Of a DNA stretch of 9,872 bases, positions 1-7,444 are shown piece after piece (within the stretch, counting starts at the first letter, position 1; the number at the start of each line of letters is the position of its first letter). The notes under the pieces were generated by a model, which saw only the letters and a program-made list of their open reading frames with translations, did no database searches and had not been told where the DNA came from. The translations under genes were made by a program, and so were the position numbers. The stretch comes from Fidelibacterota bacterium UBA2980 (lineage in GTDB: Bacteria > Fidelibacterota > Marinisomatia > Marinisomatales > Marinisomataceae): assembly GCA_002348725.1 (NCBI GenBank), contig DEAO01000040.1, positions 1 through 9,872 on the forward strand. Reading direction: 5' to 3'.

Positions 1-711
1 AATATTTTCAATTGAACAAATAATAATTACATTGTCGTTCAAGTCTCTAATCACTTCTAATTCATATTCTTTCCATCCAAAAAGGTACTCTTCCACCAAT
101 ACTTGATTTACTGGACTTTCTTTGATTCCTTGATTAATTGCTATTTTGAATTCTTCTTCATTAAACGCAACAGAACCGCCAGAACCACCTAATGTAAAAG
201 AAGGTCTGATAATTGCAGGAAGAGAAATATTCTCTAAAAGGCTTATTCCGTCTTCAAGAGACTGTACTATATGCCCATAAGGTACATCCAAGCCAATATT
301 GATCATGGCTTCTTTAAATTTTTCTCTACTTTCCGCAGTTTCGATTGCTTGTTTATTTGCGCCAATTAATTCAACATTATATTTTTTTAATATCCCATCA
401 TCATAAAGTTCCATCGCAATATTAAGAGCAGTTTGGCCTCCAACTGTAGGAAGTATTGCATGAGGTTTTTCTTTCTTAATAATAGCTTCAACATATTCCT
501 TTGTAATAGGTTCAATGTAAGTTTTATCAGAGAATTGAGGGTCAGTCATAATTGTGGCTGGATTCGAATTAATCAAAATTACCTTATAACCTTCTTCTTT
601 TAGTGCTTTAATTGCTTGGGTGCCAGAATAATCAAATTCACATGCCTGTCCAATAATAATTGGCCCTGCACCAATAACTAATATTTTTTTAATGTCATTT
701 CTTTTTGGCAT
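1..711 (-). CDS. carB: Carbamoyl-phosphate synthase large subunit, N-terminal part (cut by left window edge)
   Basis: This is the synthetase subunit of carbamoyl-phosphate synthase. In the cytoplasm it uses two ATP, bicarbonate and ammonia from CarA to make carbamoyl phosphate for pyrimidines and arginine. The first 237 residues are present; the family is usually about 1,070, so most of the gene lies beyond the edge. Residues 13-29 (IGAGPIIIGQACEFDYS) and the NPATIMTDP segment at 50-58 match the pre-ATP-grasp domain. IIRPSFTLGGSGG at 167-179 and GWKEYELEV at 212-220 belong to the first ATP-grasp domain. Arg129, Arg169, Glu215 and Asn236 fall at the same numbers as the nucleotide- and metal-binding residues I recall for the E. 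coli enzyme, so this part looks intact. The start ATG (711-709) overlaps the end of carA by 17 bp and has a GGA five bases upstream. This MPKR start is typical of CarB. Identification is very secure. Confidence 0.97.
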   Translation of the reverse strand, partial: MPKRNDIKKILVIGAGPIIIGQACEFDYSGTQAIKALKEEGYKVILINSNPATIMTDPQFSDKTYIEPITKEYVEAIIKKEKPHAILPTVGGQTALNIAMELYDDGILKKYNVELIGANKQAIETAESREKFKEAMINIGLDVPYGHIVQSLEDGISLLENISLPAIIRPSFTLGGSGGSVAFNEEEFKIAINQGIKESPVNQVLVEEYLFGWKEYELEVIRDLNDNVIIICSIENI

Positions 712-1798
712 TTTTATCCATCATTTTAAAAAATTTTTTAAATATATACCTTGAATCATGAGGACCAGGACTAGATTCAGGATGATATTGAACAGAATAG
801 GCTTGTAGGGATTTACATTCTATACCAGCAACAGTATTATCATTAAGATGCATATGTGTAATAATAGTATTTGATGGTAATGATTCTGGATCAACAGCAA
901 ATCCATGATTTTGAGATGTGATTTCAATTTTATTATTTTTTAAATTTTTAACTGGTTGATTTATTCCTCGATGGCCAAATTTCATTTTAAATGTATTTGC
1001 ATTTAAGGCAAGTGCTAAAATTTGATGCCCAAGACAAATACCAAAAATTGGTTTTTCCCCCAGTAATTTTTTTACTGTGTTAATGCCATAATTAATTGCT
1101 GCAGGATCACCGGGTCCATTGGATAAAAAAATGCCATCTGGATTATAATCAAGGATTGTTTTTGCTGTTGCTGTTGCTGGGAAAAGACAAACTTCTGCAT
1201 CATGTTCGAGCATAATATTGTAAATATTAGATTTCATACCATAATCAATTGCTGCGATTCTATATTTATTTTTATTGTTTGGGGAAAGTATTTTTTTTCT
1301 ATTGATAGACACTTCTTTTGCTAAATCTAACCCTTCCATTGAAGGAATTTTTTTCATCTTTTCTTTTAAGCTTGTTAGCTTAAAATCTTTAGTGGATATA
1401 ATCCCATTCATTGCACCATTATCTCTTATGTGAAGAGTCAGTGCTCTTGTATCAATATCCTGGATACCAACTACTCCATGTTTTTTAAGAAATTCATTTA
1501 ATGTTGCAGTTGATCGCCAATTGGATGGAATAATTGATTCACTCTTTATAATAAAGCCAGTTGCATATACTCTGGATGATTCAATATCAGAATCATTTGC
1601 CCCATAATTACCAATATGAGGAGAACACATAGCAACCATTTGTTTTGCATAAGATGGGTCTGTTAAAATCTCTTGGTAGCCAGTCATCCCAGTATTAAAA
1701 CATACTTCTCCTGATGTTTCTCCAGCAGAACCAAGACTGTTTCCTTCAAAAAAAAGGCCGTCCTCAAGATAAAGGATGGCCTTTTTATGTTTTTGCAT
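695..1798 (-). CDS. carA: Carbamoyl-phosphate synthase small (glutaminase) subunit
   Basis: CarA hydrolyses glutamine and channels ammonia to CarB. The 367-residue length is normal (E. coli about 382). The N-terminal CarA domain shows LEDGLFFEGNSLG (11-23) and NTGMTGYQEILTDPSY (35-50). The C-terminal class I glutamine amidotransferase domain starts near residue 180. It contains LSNGPGDP (225-232), the nucleophile Cys255 in GICLGHQ, and the catalytic pair His339 and Glu341 in YHPE. The start at 1798 is supported because KKAILYLEDG (5-14) aligns directly with the beginning of other CarA proteins, so no later start is plausible. It lies 28 nt after the ABC permease stop, without a convincing Shine-Dalgarno sequence (only AGG two bases before ATG). 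A terminator-shaped hairpin covers codons 5-17 and is listed separately. The 17-bp overlap with carB implies coupled translation of the two subunits. Confidence 0.97.
   Translation of the reverse strand: MQKHKKAILYLEDGLFFEGNSLGSAGETSGEVCFNTGMTGYQEILTDPSYAKQMVAMCSPHIGNYGANDSDIESSRVYATGFIIKSESIIPSNWRSTATLNEFLKKHGVVGIQDIDTRALTLHIRDNGAMNGIISTKDFKLTSLKEKMKKIPSMEGLDLAKEVSINRKKILSPNNKNKYRIAAIDYGMKSNIYNIMLEHDAEVCLFPATATAKTILDYNPDGIFLSNGPGDPAAINYGINTVKKLLGEKPIFGICLGHQILALALNANTFKMKFGHRGINQPVKNLKNNKIEITSQNHGFAVDPESLPSNTIITHMHLNDNTVAGIECKSLQAYSVQYHPESSPGPHDSRYIFKKFFKMMDKNAKKK
1748..1786 (-). terminator. Intrinsic-terminator-like hairpin inside the 5' end of carA; possible attenuator
   Basis: On the carA mRNA strand the arms are AAAAAGGCCAUCCU (1786-1773) and AGGACGGCCUUUUU (1764-1751). 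They are separated by an 8-nt loop (1772-1765) and followed by three more U (1750-1748), giving eight U in total. Thirteen of 14 positions pair; the exception is one A-C mismatch (1777/1760). A GC-rich stem, a short loop and a U-tract are the standard intrinsic terminator shape. The element starts at nucleotide 13 of carA and 41 nt past the permease stop codon. The strand complement also ends in five T, so it could work in both directions. It lies within conserved coding sequence and its codons GCC, ATC, GAC and GGC end in C, unlike most codons nearby. Whether it terminates, attenuates or is inactive cannot be decided from sequence. Confidence 0.6.
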
Positions 1799-1826
1799 GC
1801 CTGATTTTATATCATATAATTGAAAA

Positions 1827-2591
1827 TTAAAACCTTATTTTTTTCCCGCTCTCCATTGTCTTCACAGCAAGAGTAGTTAATAACAAAGAAAATAAAACAA
1901 TAAATACCATTGAACTTACAAATGGAGCATCCGAGACTCCTAAAGTGGCATATCGTAAGGAATTGATAGTATAAAATACAGGATTAATTTTACTAACTGC
2001 TAATCCCCATTCTGGTAACATTTGAACAGAATAAAAAATTCCTCCTAAAAAACTTAATGGTGTAAGAACAAAATTTTGAATAAGCGCTAATTGATCCCAT
2101 GAATCAGACATTTGCCCAATAAATAATCCAAGACTAGAAAAAGACCAGGATACAATAAAAATAATAAATATGGTAGAAATTGGATCTTGGATTTTCATTC
2201 CAGCCATCATACAAATAAATAAGATAAGGATACCATTAACAAAACCTCGAATAGTGCCTCCAATAATAAATGATAATGATAATTCTAGGCTAGAGAGAGG
2301 AGTAATAAGCAGCTCAGGAAGTGTTTGTAATAATTTCATTTGTAACATTGACGATGCAGTATTAGCAACAGCATTTGTTATAACATTCATCATCAATAAT
2401 CCTGGAAGAATATACATCTTGTAAGATACTCCATCGATTTCACTAATTCGATCTTCAAGAGCAACTCCAAAAACAAAAATATAAAGTAGAGTAGTTACAA
2501 TGCCTGGAATAATTGTTTGTTTCCAAACAGTAAAAAAACGTAATATTTCCCTAGAAGAAAGTGTATAAAATCCAATCCAATTTTTAATCAT
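1827..2591 (-). CDS. ABC-2 type transporter permease, YadH-like
   Basis: This is the integral membrane subunit of an ABC-2 exporter. Its 254 residues carry about six hydrophobic segments (near 23-45, 58-80, 105-130, 135-157, 170-190 and 222-243). The N-terminal REILRFFTVWKQTIIPGIVT, the LPGLLMMNVITNAVANTASS segment at about 62-81, and the late signature FLGGIFYSVQMLPEW followed by NPVFYTINSLRY are close to what I recall of E. coli YadH and the wider NodJ/DrrB group. It pairs with the ATPase just upstream, overlapping its stop by 8 bp. It has one of the best ribosome binding sites in the window (GGGAGAG, with GGAG eight bases before ATG), as expected for a gene re-initiating inside the previous one. 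The substrate is unknown; YadGH itself has no firmly established substrate that I know of, and drug, lipid or polysaccharide export are all possible. Confidence 0.9.
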   Translation of the reverse strand: MIKNWIGFYTLSSREILRFFTVWKQTIIPGIVTTLLYIFVFGVALEDRISEIDGVSYKMYILPGLLMMNVITNAVANTASSMLQMKLLQTLPELLITPLSSLELSLSFIIGGTIRGFVNGILILFICMMAGMKIQDPISTIFIIFIVSWSFSSLGLFIGQMSDSWDQLALIQNFVLTPLSFLGGIFYSVQMLPEWGLAVSKINPVFYTINSLRYATLGVSDAPFVSSMVFIVLFSLLLTTLAVKTMESGKKIRF

Positions 2592-3327
2592 TTAACTCTC
2601 TCCCAGTTAACTCTAAGAAGACATCTTCTAATTTTGACTTATTGGTTAATTCTTTCAAGTTTGATACAGTGTCCTCAGCAACAAGTTTGCCACTATTAAT
2701 AATCCCAACTCTTTCACACAATAATTCTGCTTCATCAATATAGTGTGTTGTTAATAAAATTGTTTTCCCTTCTTTGTGTAGTTCTTGTAAAAAATTCCAA
2801 AGATCATGTCTTAATGCTACATCTACGCCAGCAGTAGGTTCATCAAGAATTAAAATATCTGGATCATGTGCTAAAGCTCTCGCAATCTGTAAACGTCTTT
2901 TCATTCCTCCGGATAATTGACGCATTTTTTTATCTTTATGATCATACAAACCAACTTTGTTTAAAATAAAATCAATACGTTCTTTTGCGTCCTTTCTTGT
3001 AATGCCATAAAATCCTGCTTGGAAATACAGGAGCTGTTCAACAGGGAAAAACCAATCATTGCTGATTTCTTGTGGAGAAATCCCAATTTTAGATCTTGTA
3101 TAACGAAAATCAGATACTATATCTCTATCAAAAACTTTAATATTCCCTTCAGTAGGTTTTACTAGGCTTGTAATTGCATTAATGGTAGTAGATTTTCCTG
3201 CACCATTTGGCCCAAGAAGGCCATAAAATTCACCTTTTCTTATTGATAAATCAATTCCTTGGACCGCATAAACGATTTCATCATATTTTTTATGGAGATT
3301 GTTAATATAAATTGCTATTTCATTCAT
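2584..3327 (-). CDS. ABC transporter ATP-binding protein, YadG-like
   Basis: This cytoplasmic ATPase energises the YadH-like permease encoded next to it. With the start chosen here it has 247 residues and a full set of motifs: Walker A GPNGAGKST (39-47), Q-loop Gln86, signature LSGGM (138-142), Walker B ILILDEP (158-164) and switch His195 in LLTTHYIDEAE. The tail LEDVFLELTGREL is typical of ABC-2 export ATPases. The motif KRRLQIARAL followed by DEPTAGVD and the absence of a fused permease place it with YadG/NodI/DrrA-type exporters. An in-frame ATG at 3381 would add 18 residues (MSSISLNFLVRYIKLKQK). I prefer 3327 because MNEIAIYINNLHKKY is where homologues begin, and it leaves only an 8-bp overlap with the upstream dehydrogenase. 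No clear Shine-Dalgarno precedes 3327, so translational coupling is likely. Confidence 0.93.
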   Translation of the reverse strand: MNEIAIYINNLHKKYDEIVYAVQGIDLSIRKGEFYGLLGPNGAGKSTTINAITSLVKPTEGNIKVFDRDIVSDFRYTRSKIGISPQEISNDWFFPVEQLLYFQAGFYGITRKDAKERIDFILNKVGLYDHKDKKMRQLSGGMKRRLQIARALAHDPDILILDEPTAGVDVALRHDLWNFLQELHKEGKTILLTTHYIDEAELLCERVGIINSGKLVAEDTVSNLKELTNKSKLEDVFLELTGRELND

Positions 3328-4498
3328 TTTTTGCTTCAATTTGATATATCTTACCAGAAAATTCAATGATATAGAGCTCATTATTAATATCTTGGCTAAA
3401 TGATGAAATCATATATTTCTTAGACCCAAGTAAAGGCTCTGTAAGGTCTTGTACTTTACTAGTTGATGGATTGAAAGCCCAAATTTTACCAGTGCAAAAA
3501 TCCGAAAAGAGGTACAAGCCATATAAGCTTTCAATTTTATTTCCTCTATAAATATATCCTCCTGTAACTGAGCAACCAGATACATTGCTTTGTTTTATAC
3601 CCATTAAACTTAATGCATATGTTGCATCACTTGGATATTCAAAGATTGGATTTATAAATCCTTCTTTATTGCACCCAGGTTCAGGATAACAATGATTGCC
3701 TTCCATTGTATTCCATCCAAAGTTTGCTCCACTTTCTCCAAATTTTAAATAATTAATTTCTTCCCAAAGATATTGTCCTACATCTCCCATATAGATATCT
3801 CCATTTTGACTATCAAAAGAAAATCTCCATGCATTCCGTAAACCATACGCCCATATTTCACTTTTGATATCATCATTATTAATAAAAGGATTGTCAGGGG
3901 GAATTGAGTACGTTCCATTAGCATTTGGATTAATACGTAAAATTGATCCAAAAAAATTATTCAAATTCTGTGCATGCCCATAGGGGTCTCCAGAAGATCC
4001 TCCATCACCAAATGATACATATAAATAGTTATCTATTGGATGAAATTCCAAATGGCCTCCATTATGGTTATTAAAAGGCTGTTCAAAGTGTAATAATTTC
4101 TTTTCAGATTCTATATCTACTATTCCTTGTTTTTTTAAAAATTGAAAACGTGATATTACTGAGTAATTCTCAGTATCAATATATGAAACATAAAAGAAAC
4201 CATTAGATTGAAAATCTGGATCAAATGCCATACCCAACAATCCACGTTCATCAGGTGTAATACCAATATTAATTTTTTTACTTAAATCAAGAAATAATGT
4301 TTTCTTATCAGGTATTTCAATTAAATAGATTTTACCTGTTTGTTCCACAGCATACATTTTATTTGTTTGAGGCTCAAAAGCAACAAAAACAGGACGATTT
4401 AAACCATTAATAATTGTTGTAGTTTGGATATCATCAATTCCTTGAGCTATCGCAATAGATAATAGAAAAGATAAACAGTATTTAAGATTATTTTTCAT
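3320..4498 (-). CDS. Secreted PQQ-dependent aldose sugar dehydrogenase family protein (Asd/YliI-like beta-propeller)
   Basis: This is probably a periplasmic quinoprotein that oxidises aldose sugars with PQQ, of the soluble glucose dehydrogenase / YliI / HHIP-like family. Residues 1-20 look like a signal peptide (KNNLK, then hydrophobic YCLSFLLSIAIA, cleavage near AQG). The body has the family hallmarks: NGLNRPVFVAF, RGLLGMAFDPDF (85-96), NNHNGGHLEFHP with His145 at the catalytic-base position, FGDGG, GLRNAWRFSFD with Arg221 at the PQQ-contact position, NFGW (259-262), then CSVTGGYIYRG and FSDFCTGKIW. Four mature cysteines (270, 276, 309, 335) could form two disulfides. The 392-residue length is normal. 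It overlaps ligA by 11 bp, with GGAAG nine bases before ATG, and the ABC ATPase by 8 bp. No PQQ synthesis gene is visible here, so the cofactor would be encoded elsewhere or acquired. The sugar substrate, and even enzymatic activity, remain inferred. Confidence 0.88.
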   Translation of the reverse strand: MKNNLKYCLSFLLSIAIAQGIDDIQTTTIINGLNRPVFVAFEPQTNKMYAVEQTGKIYLIEIPDKKTLFLDLSKKINIGITPDERGLLGMAFDPDFQSNGFFYVSYIDTENYSVISRFQFLKKQGIVDIESEKKLLHFEQPFNNHNGGHLEFHPIDNYLYVSFGDGGSSGDPYGHAQNLNNFFGSILRINPNANGTYSIPPDNPFINNDDIKSEIWAYGLRNAWRFSFDSQNGDIYMGDVGQYLWEEINYLKFGESGANFGWNTMEGNHCYPEPGCNKEGFINPIFEYPSDATYALSLMGIKQSNVSGCSVTGGYIYRGNKIESLYGLYLFSDFCTGKIWAFNPSTSKVQDLTEPLLGSKKYMISSFSQDINNELYIIEFSGKIYQIEAKNE

Positions 4499-6497
4499 CT
4501 AATAAAGCTTCCAATTCATTTTCATTTATAATTTTTATATTATTTTTTCTTGCCTTTTCTAATTTAGATCCAGCATTTTCTCCCACAATAAGAAAATTTG
4601 TTTTTGATGAAATGCTATTGGTTACTTTTGCCCCTTTTTGTTCTAGTAATTCTTTTATTTGTAAACGTGAATAATCTCTAAAACTCCCAGTAATAACAAA
4701 AACATCACCAGAAAATTTAGATGAAATATTAAAAATAGTTTTATTTATTTTCACCCCTTTTCCAATACAATTTTTTACAACTATCATCCTATGCTTTTCT
4801 TTAAAAAATTTAGTAATTGATTCTGCCACAACAGTTCCAATCCCATCAATATTTTCTAGTTCTTCAAAAGACATATTTGATAAATTTTCTATTGAAGATT
4901 GACAATAAAAGTCTAATATTTTTGATACATGTTGTCCTACATGTGGGATTCCAAGAGCAAAAATAAACCTTGGGAATGAGGTGTTCTTAGAATTTTCAAT
5001 AGAATCAATCAAGTTTGTTGCTGATTTTTCTTGGAATCTTTCTAATGATACTAAATCAGAGTAATTAATGGTAAATAAATCATCAATATTTTTGATTAAC
5101 CCTTCATCCATTAATTGATCAACAATTTGAGGTCCAAGACCATCAATATTCATGGCATTCTTTGAACAAAAATGTTCTAATGAGCTCTTAATTTTTGCTT
5201 CACAAGCAATGTTAGTGCATTTATAAGCAACTTGATCTTTTGTTTTTTCAATAACAGAATGGCAAGAAGGGCATTGAAAATCAGAGATAGAAAATTTTTT
5301 GGTATTATTTGGTCGTTTTTCTTTAATAACATTTGATACTTTAGGGATAACATCTCCAGATCTTTCAATCATAATAAAATCATTAATGCGAATATCTTTT
5401 TTATCAATTTCATCTTGGTTATGCAGTGTAGCACTTGTAATGACTGCACCTGATATTTCCACAGGAGCAACTTTTGCTACAGGAGTGATGACTCCTGTGC
5501 GACCTACTTGCAAAATAATGTCTAATATCTGGGTTTCTTCTTTTTTTGATTTAAACTTTGCCGCAATGGCCCATCTTGGAGATCTAGAACGATCGCCAAT
5601 ACTATTTCTAAATCTATAATCGTCAACTTTAATGACAGAACCATCGATCTCATATGGTATAGAATCTCTTTTCTCTTCTAAGGTTCTATGATATTCGATC
5701 ATTTCTTGTGCTCCTTGAACCTTTTTTGAAAGCGGATTCACTGGTAAACCAATATCTTTAATATATTTCAATAGTGCCCAATGATTGTCAAAGCTCAAAT
5801 TGGTTGCGTCTCCTACTTCATAACAAAAAATAGATAAATTACGTTTTGATGTAACTTTTGGATCTAATTGCCTCACGCTACCAGCAGCTGCATTTCTTGC
5901 ATTCGCAAATAATTTTTCTTCATTTTTCTTTCTTATAGAATTCAAAGATAAAAATTCATTTTTTGACATAAAAATTTCGCCTCTTATTTCAAGAAATGGG
6001 GGAATAGTTTTTAAATTTCTTAATTCTAATGGGATAGCATTAATTGTTTTAATATTGTGTGTAATATCTTCTCCTATATAACCATCCCCCCTAGTAAGAG
6101 CACGATCTAATTGTCCATCTTTATAAACAAGTGAAACGCCTAAACCATCAATTTTTGGCTCTGCTACATAAAAAATTTCTTCTTTATTTAGCCACTTATT
6201 TACTCTCTTATTAAAATCAAAAATTTCTTCATTATTAATTGCATTTGATAAAGATAACATCGGGATAGTGTGTTCAATGCTTTCTAAATCACTATTAACT
6301 GGATGCCCAACTCTTTGTGTTGGAGAAAATGGATCAACAAATTGCGGATTTTCTTTTTCTAATTTTTCAAGCTGTCTAAATAAAGAGTCATATTCTTGAT
6401 CGCTTAACACAGGGTTATCCAAAACATAATAAGCATAGTTATGCTCATTGATAGAGTGTCTTAATAAATTAATTTTTGCTTTAATACCTTCTGTCAT
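4488..6497 (-). CDS. ligA: NAD+-dependent DNA ligase LigA
   Basis: LigA seals nicks with 5'-phosphate and 3'-OH ends during lagging-strand synthesis and repair, using NAD+. All domains of the usual ~670-residue protein are present in order. Domain Ia carries YAYYVLDNPVLSDQEYD (21-37), where NAD+ binds. The adenylation domain has KIDG with nucleophile Lys115. It is followed by GDGYIGEDIT, FANARNAAAGSVRQLDP (197-213) and DGSVIKVD. The OB domain has GRTGVITPVAKVAPV (332-346). A zinc finger uses Cys409, Cys412, Cys427 and Cys432. Helix-hairpin-helix repeats run from about 440 to 585 (IDGLGPQIVDQL, ALGIPHVG, IDGIGTVVAESI). A C-terminal BRCT domain covers about 595-669 (FVITGSF, GAKVTNSISSKTNFLIVGE). 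Nothing essential is missing. Its start forms a 4-bp ATGA overlap with the upstream lipoprotein gene, and its end overlaps the dehydrogenase by 11 bp. Confidence 0.98.
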   Translation of the reverse strand: MTEGIKAKINLLRHSINEHNYAYYVLDNPVLSDQEYDSLFRQLEKLEKENPQFVDPFSPTQRVGHPVNSDLESIEHTIPMLSLSNAINNEEIFDFNKRVNKWLNKEEIFYVAEPKIDGLGVSLVYKDGQLDRALTRGDGYIGEDITHNIKTINAIPLELRNLKTIPPFLEIRGEIFMSKNEFLSLNSIRKKNEEKLFANARNAAAGSVRQLDPKVTSKRNLSIFCYEVGDATNLSFDNHWALLKYIKDIGLPVNPLSKKVQGAQEMIEYHRTLEEKRDSIPYEIDGSVIKVDDYRFRNSIGDRSRSPRWAIAAKFKSKKEETQILDIILQVGRTGVITPVAKVAPVEISGAVITSATLHNQDEIDKKDIRINDFIMIERSGDVIPKVSNVIKEKRPNNTKKFSISDFQCPSCHSVIEKTKDQVAYKCTNIACEAKIKSSLEHFCSKNAMNIDGLGPQIVDQLMDEGLIKNIDDLFTINYSDLVSLERFQEKSATNLIDSIENSKNTSFPRFIFALGIPHVGQHVSKILDFYCQSSIENLSNMSFEELENIDGIGTVVAESITKFFKEKHRMIVVKNCIGKGVKINKTIFNISSKFSGDVFVITGSFRDYSRLQIKELLEQKGAKVTNSISSKTNFLIVGENAGSKLEKARKNNIKIINENELEALLDEK

Positions 6498-7429
6498 GAT
6501 ATAATCTTCTTTACTGCTTGCAACCTATATAAAGGCAATGCTAATACAAGAAATATAGAGAGTAAAATTCTCCATTTTTTTATTATAATTGATTTTCCAT
6601 ACATTTCAAAGTTATCTGTGGCAATCTCGTTAAAATCTATCTCCCAAGATAATATACCTTCTTCATTATCTCCATTATGGTGCTGCATTTTTCCTGGTAA
6701 TTCTATATTAAAAAGAAAATAATCATTCATTAAAGCTGTATTTTTTTCAAATTCACTTTCATGAAAATCAATAATTGGCTGGATATGAAGAAAAAAATCT
6801 TTTGGTAATTTATTAATCATTGGATTGAGAGCATCTTTTATAATTAAAGACGAATTGATATCAATTTTATCTATTAAAGAATCTTTTTCAACATAGTCAA
6901 AATAAGTTGCTATTTGGTTATTAATTTTTTCAAAGAAAATATCATTAGTAAATGAATCTTGATAATCAAGAAGAGCGGTTTTAATGATATATTTTTTTGC
7001 TGGAAGAATCCAAGAAATTTTATCTCCTTCTACATCTAAAAAATTAACTATGGATGGATATTTTTTATCTATCTCTAAATCATAAACTATTGAAGAAAAA
7101 TAATATTCATCCCAAAAAAAATATTCATTTTTTTCAATATTAATAAAGTAATTAAGTGATTCTTCATCAACAAAAACGGTTTTCCCTTTGACTGGTTTTA
7201 CATTAATTGTTTTTTTAACAATATCATTATTAGAATTTTTATCTAATGTTGTAATCCACTTTGCAGTATCTTCTGGATGAAGAAAATCATTGTTTTCTAT
7301 ATCGATTATATTCCCAGTAGATTCATATATAATTGAATAATTACCATCAGGTAATACAGAAATTTGTATCATATTCCAAGTACATGAGTTTAATATGATA
7401 GATAAAATAATTAAAAATTTCTTCTTCAT
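6494..7429 (-). CDS. Uncharacterised lipoprotein with a C-terminal membrane anchor
   Basis: I do not recognise this 311-residue protein with confidence. The N-terminus is a lipoprotein signal: MKKK, hydrophobic FLIILSIIL, then LNSC with Cys16 as the lipidation site. Asn at -2 is unusual, but Ser at -1 is acceptable. The mature part is acidic and aromatic-rich, opening with IQISVLPDGNYSIIYESTG. Near the end come LPGKMQHHNGDNEEGILSWE (about 244-263) and a hydrophobic helix around 287-303 (WRILLSIFLVLALPLY), followed by a basic tail (RLQAVKKIIS). A late 'G-NG-x-W' strand, then a transmembrane helix and basic tail, recalls LppM/DUF3153-type lipoproteins, but this is only a resemblance. The protein would be held at both ends by membrane. 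It starts 15 nt after the peptidase with no visible Shine-Dalgarno and joins ligA by an ATGA overlap. Lys and Asn content matches the AT-rich background, so there is no sign of transfer. Confidence 0.75.
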   Translation of the reverse strand: MKKKFLIILSIILNSCTWNMIQISVLPDGNYSIIYESTGNIIDIENNDFLHPEDTAKWITTLDKNSNNDIVKKTINVKPVKGKTVFVDEESLNYFINIEKNEYFFWDEYYFSSIVYDLEIDKKYPSIVNFLDVEGDKISWILPAKKYIIKTALLDYQDSFTNDIFFEKINNQIATYFDYVEKDSLIDKIDINSSLIIKDALNPMINKLPKDFFLHIQPIIDFHESEFEKNTALMNDYFLFNIELPGKMQHHNGDNEEGILSWEIDFNEIATDNFEMYGKSIIIKKWRILLSIFLVLALPLYRLQAVKKIIS

Positions 7430-7444
7430 TGTAAAGGTATGTTG

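Noticed and set aside
1162..1179. Three copies of a TTGCTG hexamer in carA
   Set aside because: It simply encodes alternating Ala and Thr (about residues 208-213) in a variable linker of the amidotransferase domain. It is too short to call a repeat element.
2170..2424. Plus-strand 84-residue open frame
   Set aside because: It is antisense to the conserved ABC permease. No recognisable protein or ribosome site supports it.
3328..3381. 18-residue N-terminal extension of the ABC ATPase
   Set aside because: It lies inside the dehydrogenase 3' end, does not resemble the start of YadG-type ATPases, and an ATG at 3327 gives the expected N-terminus and a short overlap.
5177..5368. Minus-strand 63-residue open frame within ligA
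   Set aside because: It is an alternate frame of the zinc-finger region of ligA, with low-complexity Leu/Lys content and no independent support.
5479..5498. Perfect 8-bp inverted repeat with a 4-nt loop (ACAGGAGT / ACTCCTGT) inside ligA
   Set aside because: It encodes the strongly conserved ligase OB-domain motif RTGVITPV, so the symmetry is explained by coding constraint. There is no U-tract and no gene boundary nearby.
5299..5619. Plus-strand 106-residue open frame
   Set aside because: It is antisense to the highly conserved adenylation and OB domains of ligA, so the open frame is a by-product of that coding sequence.
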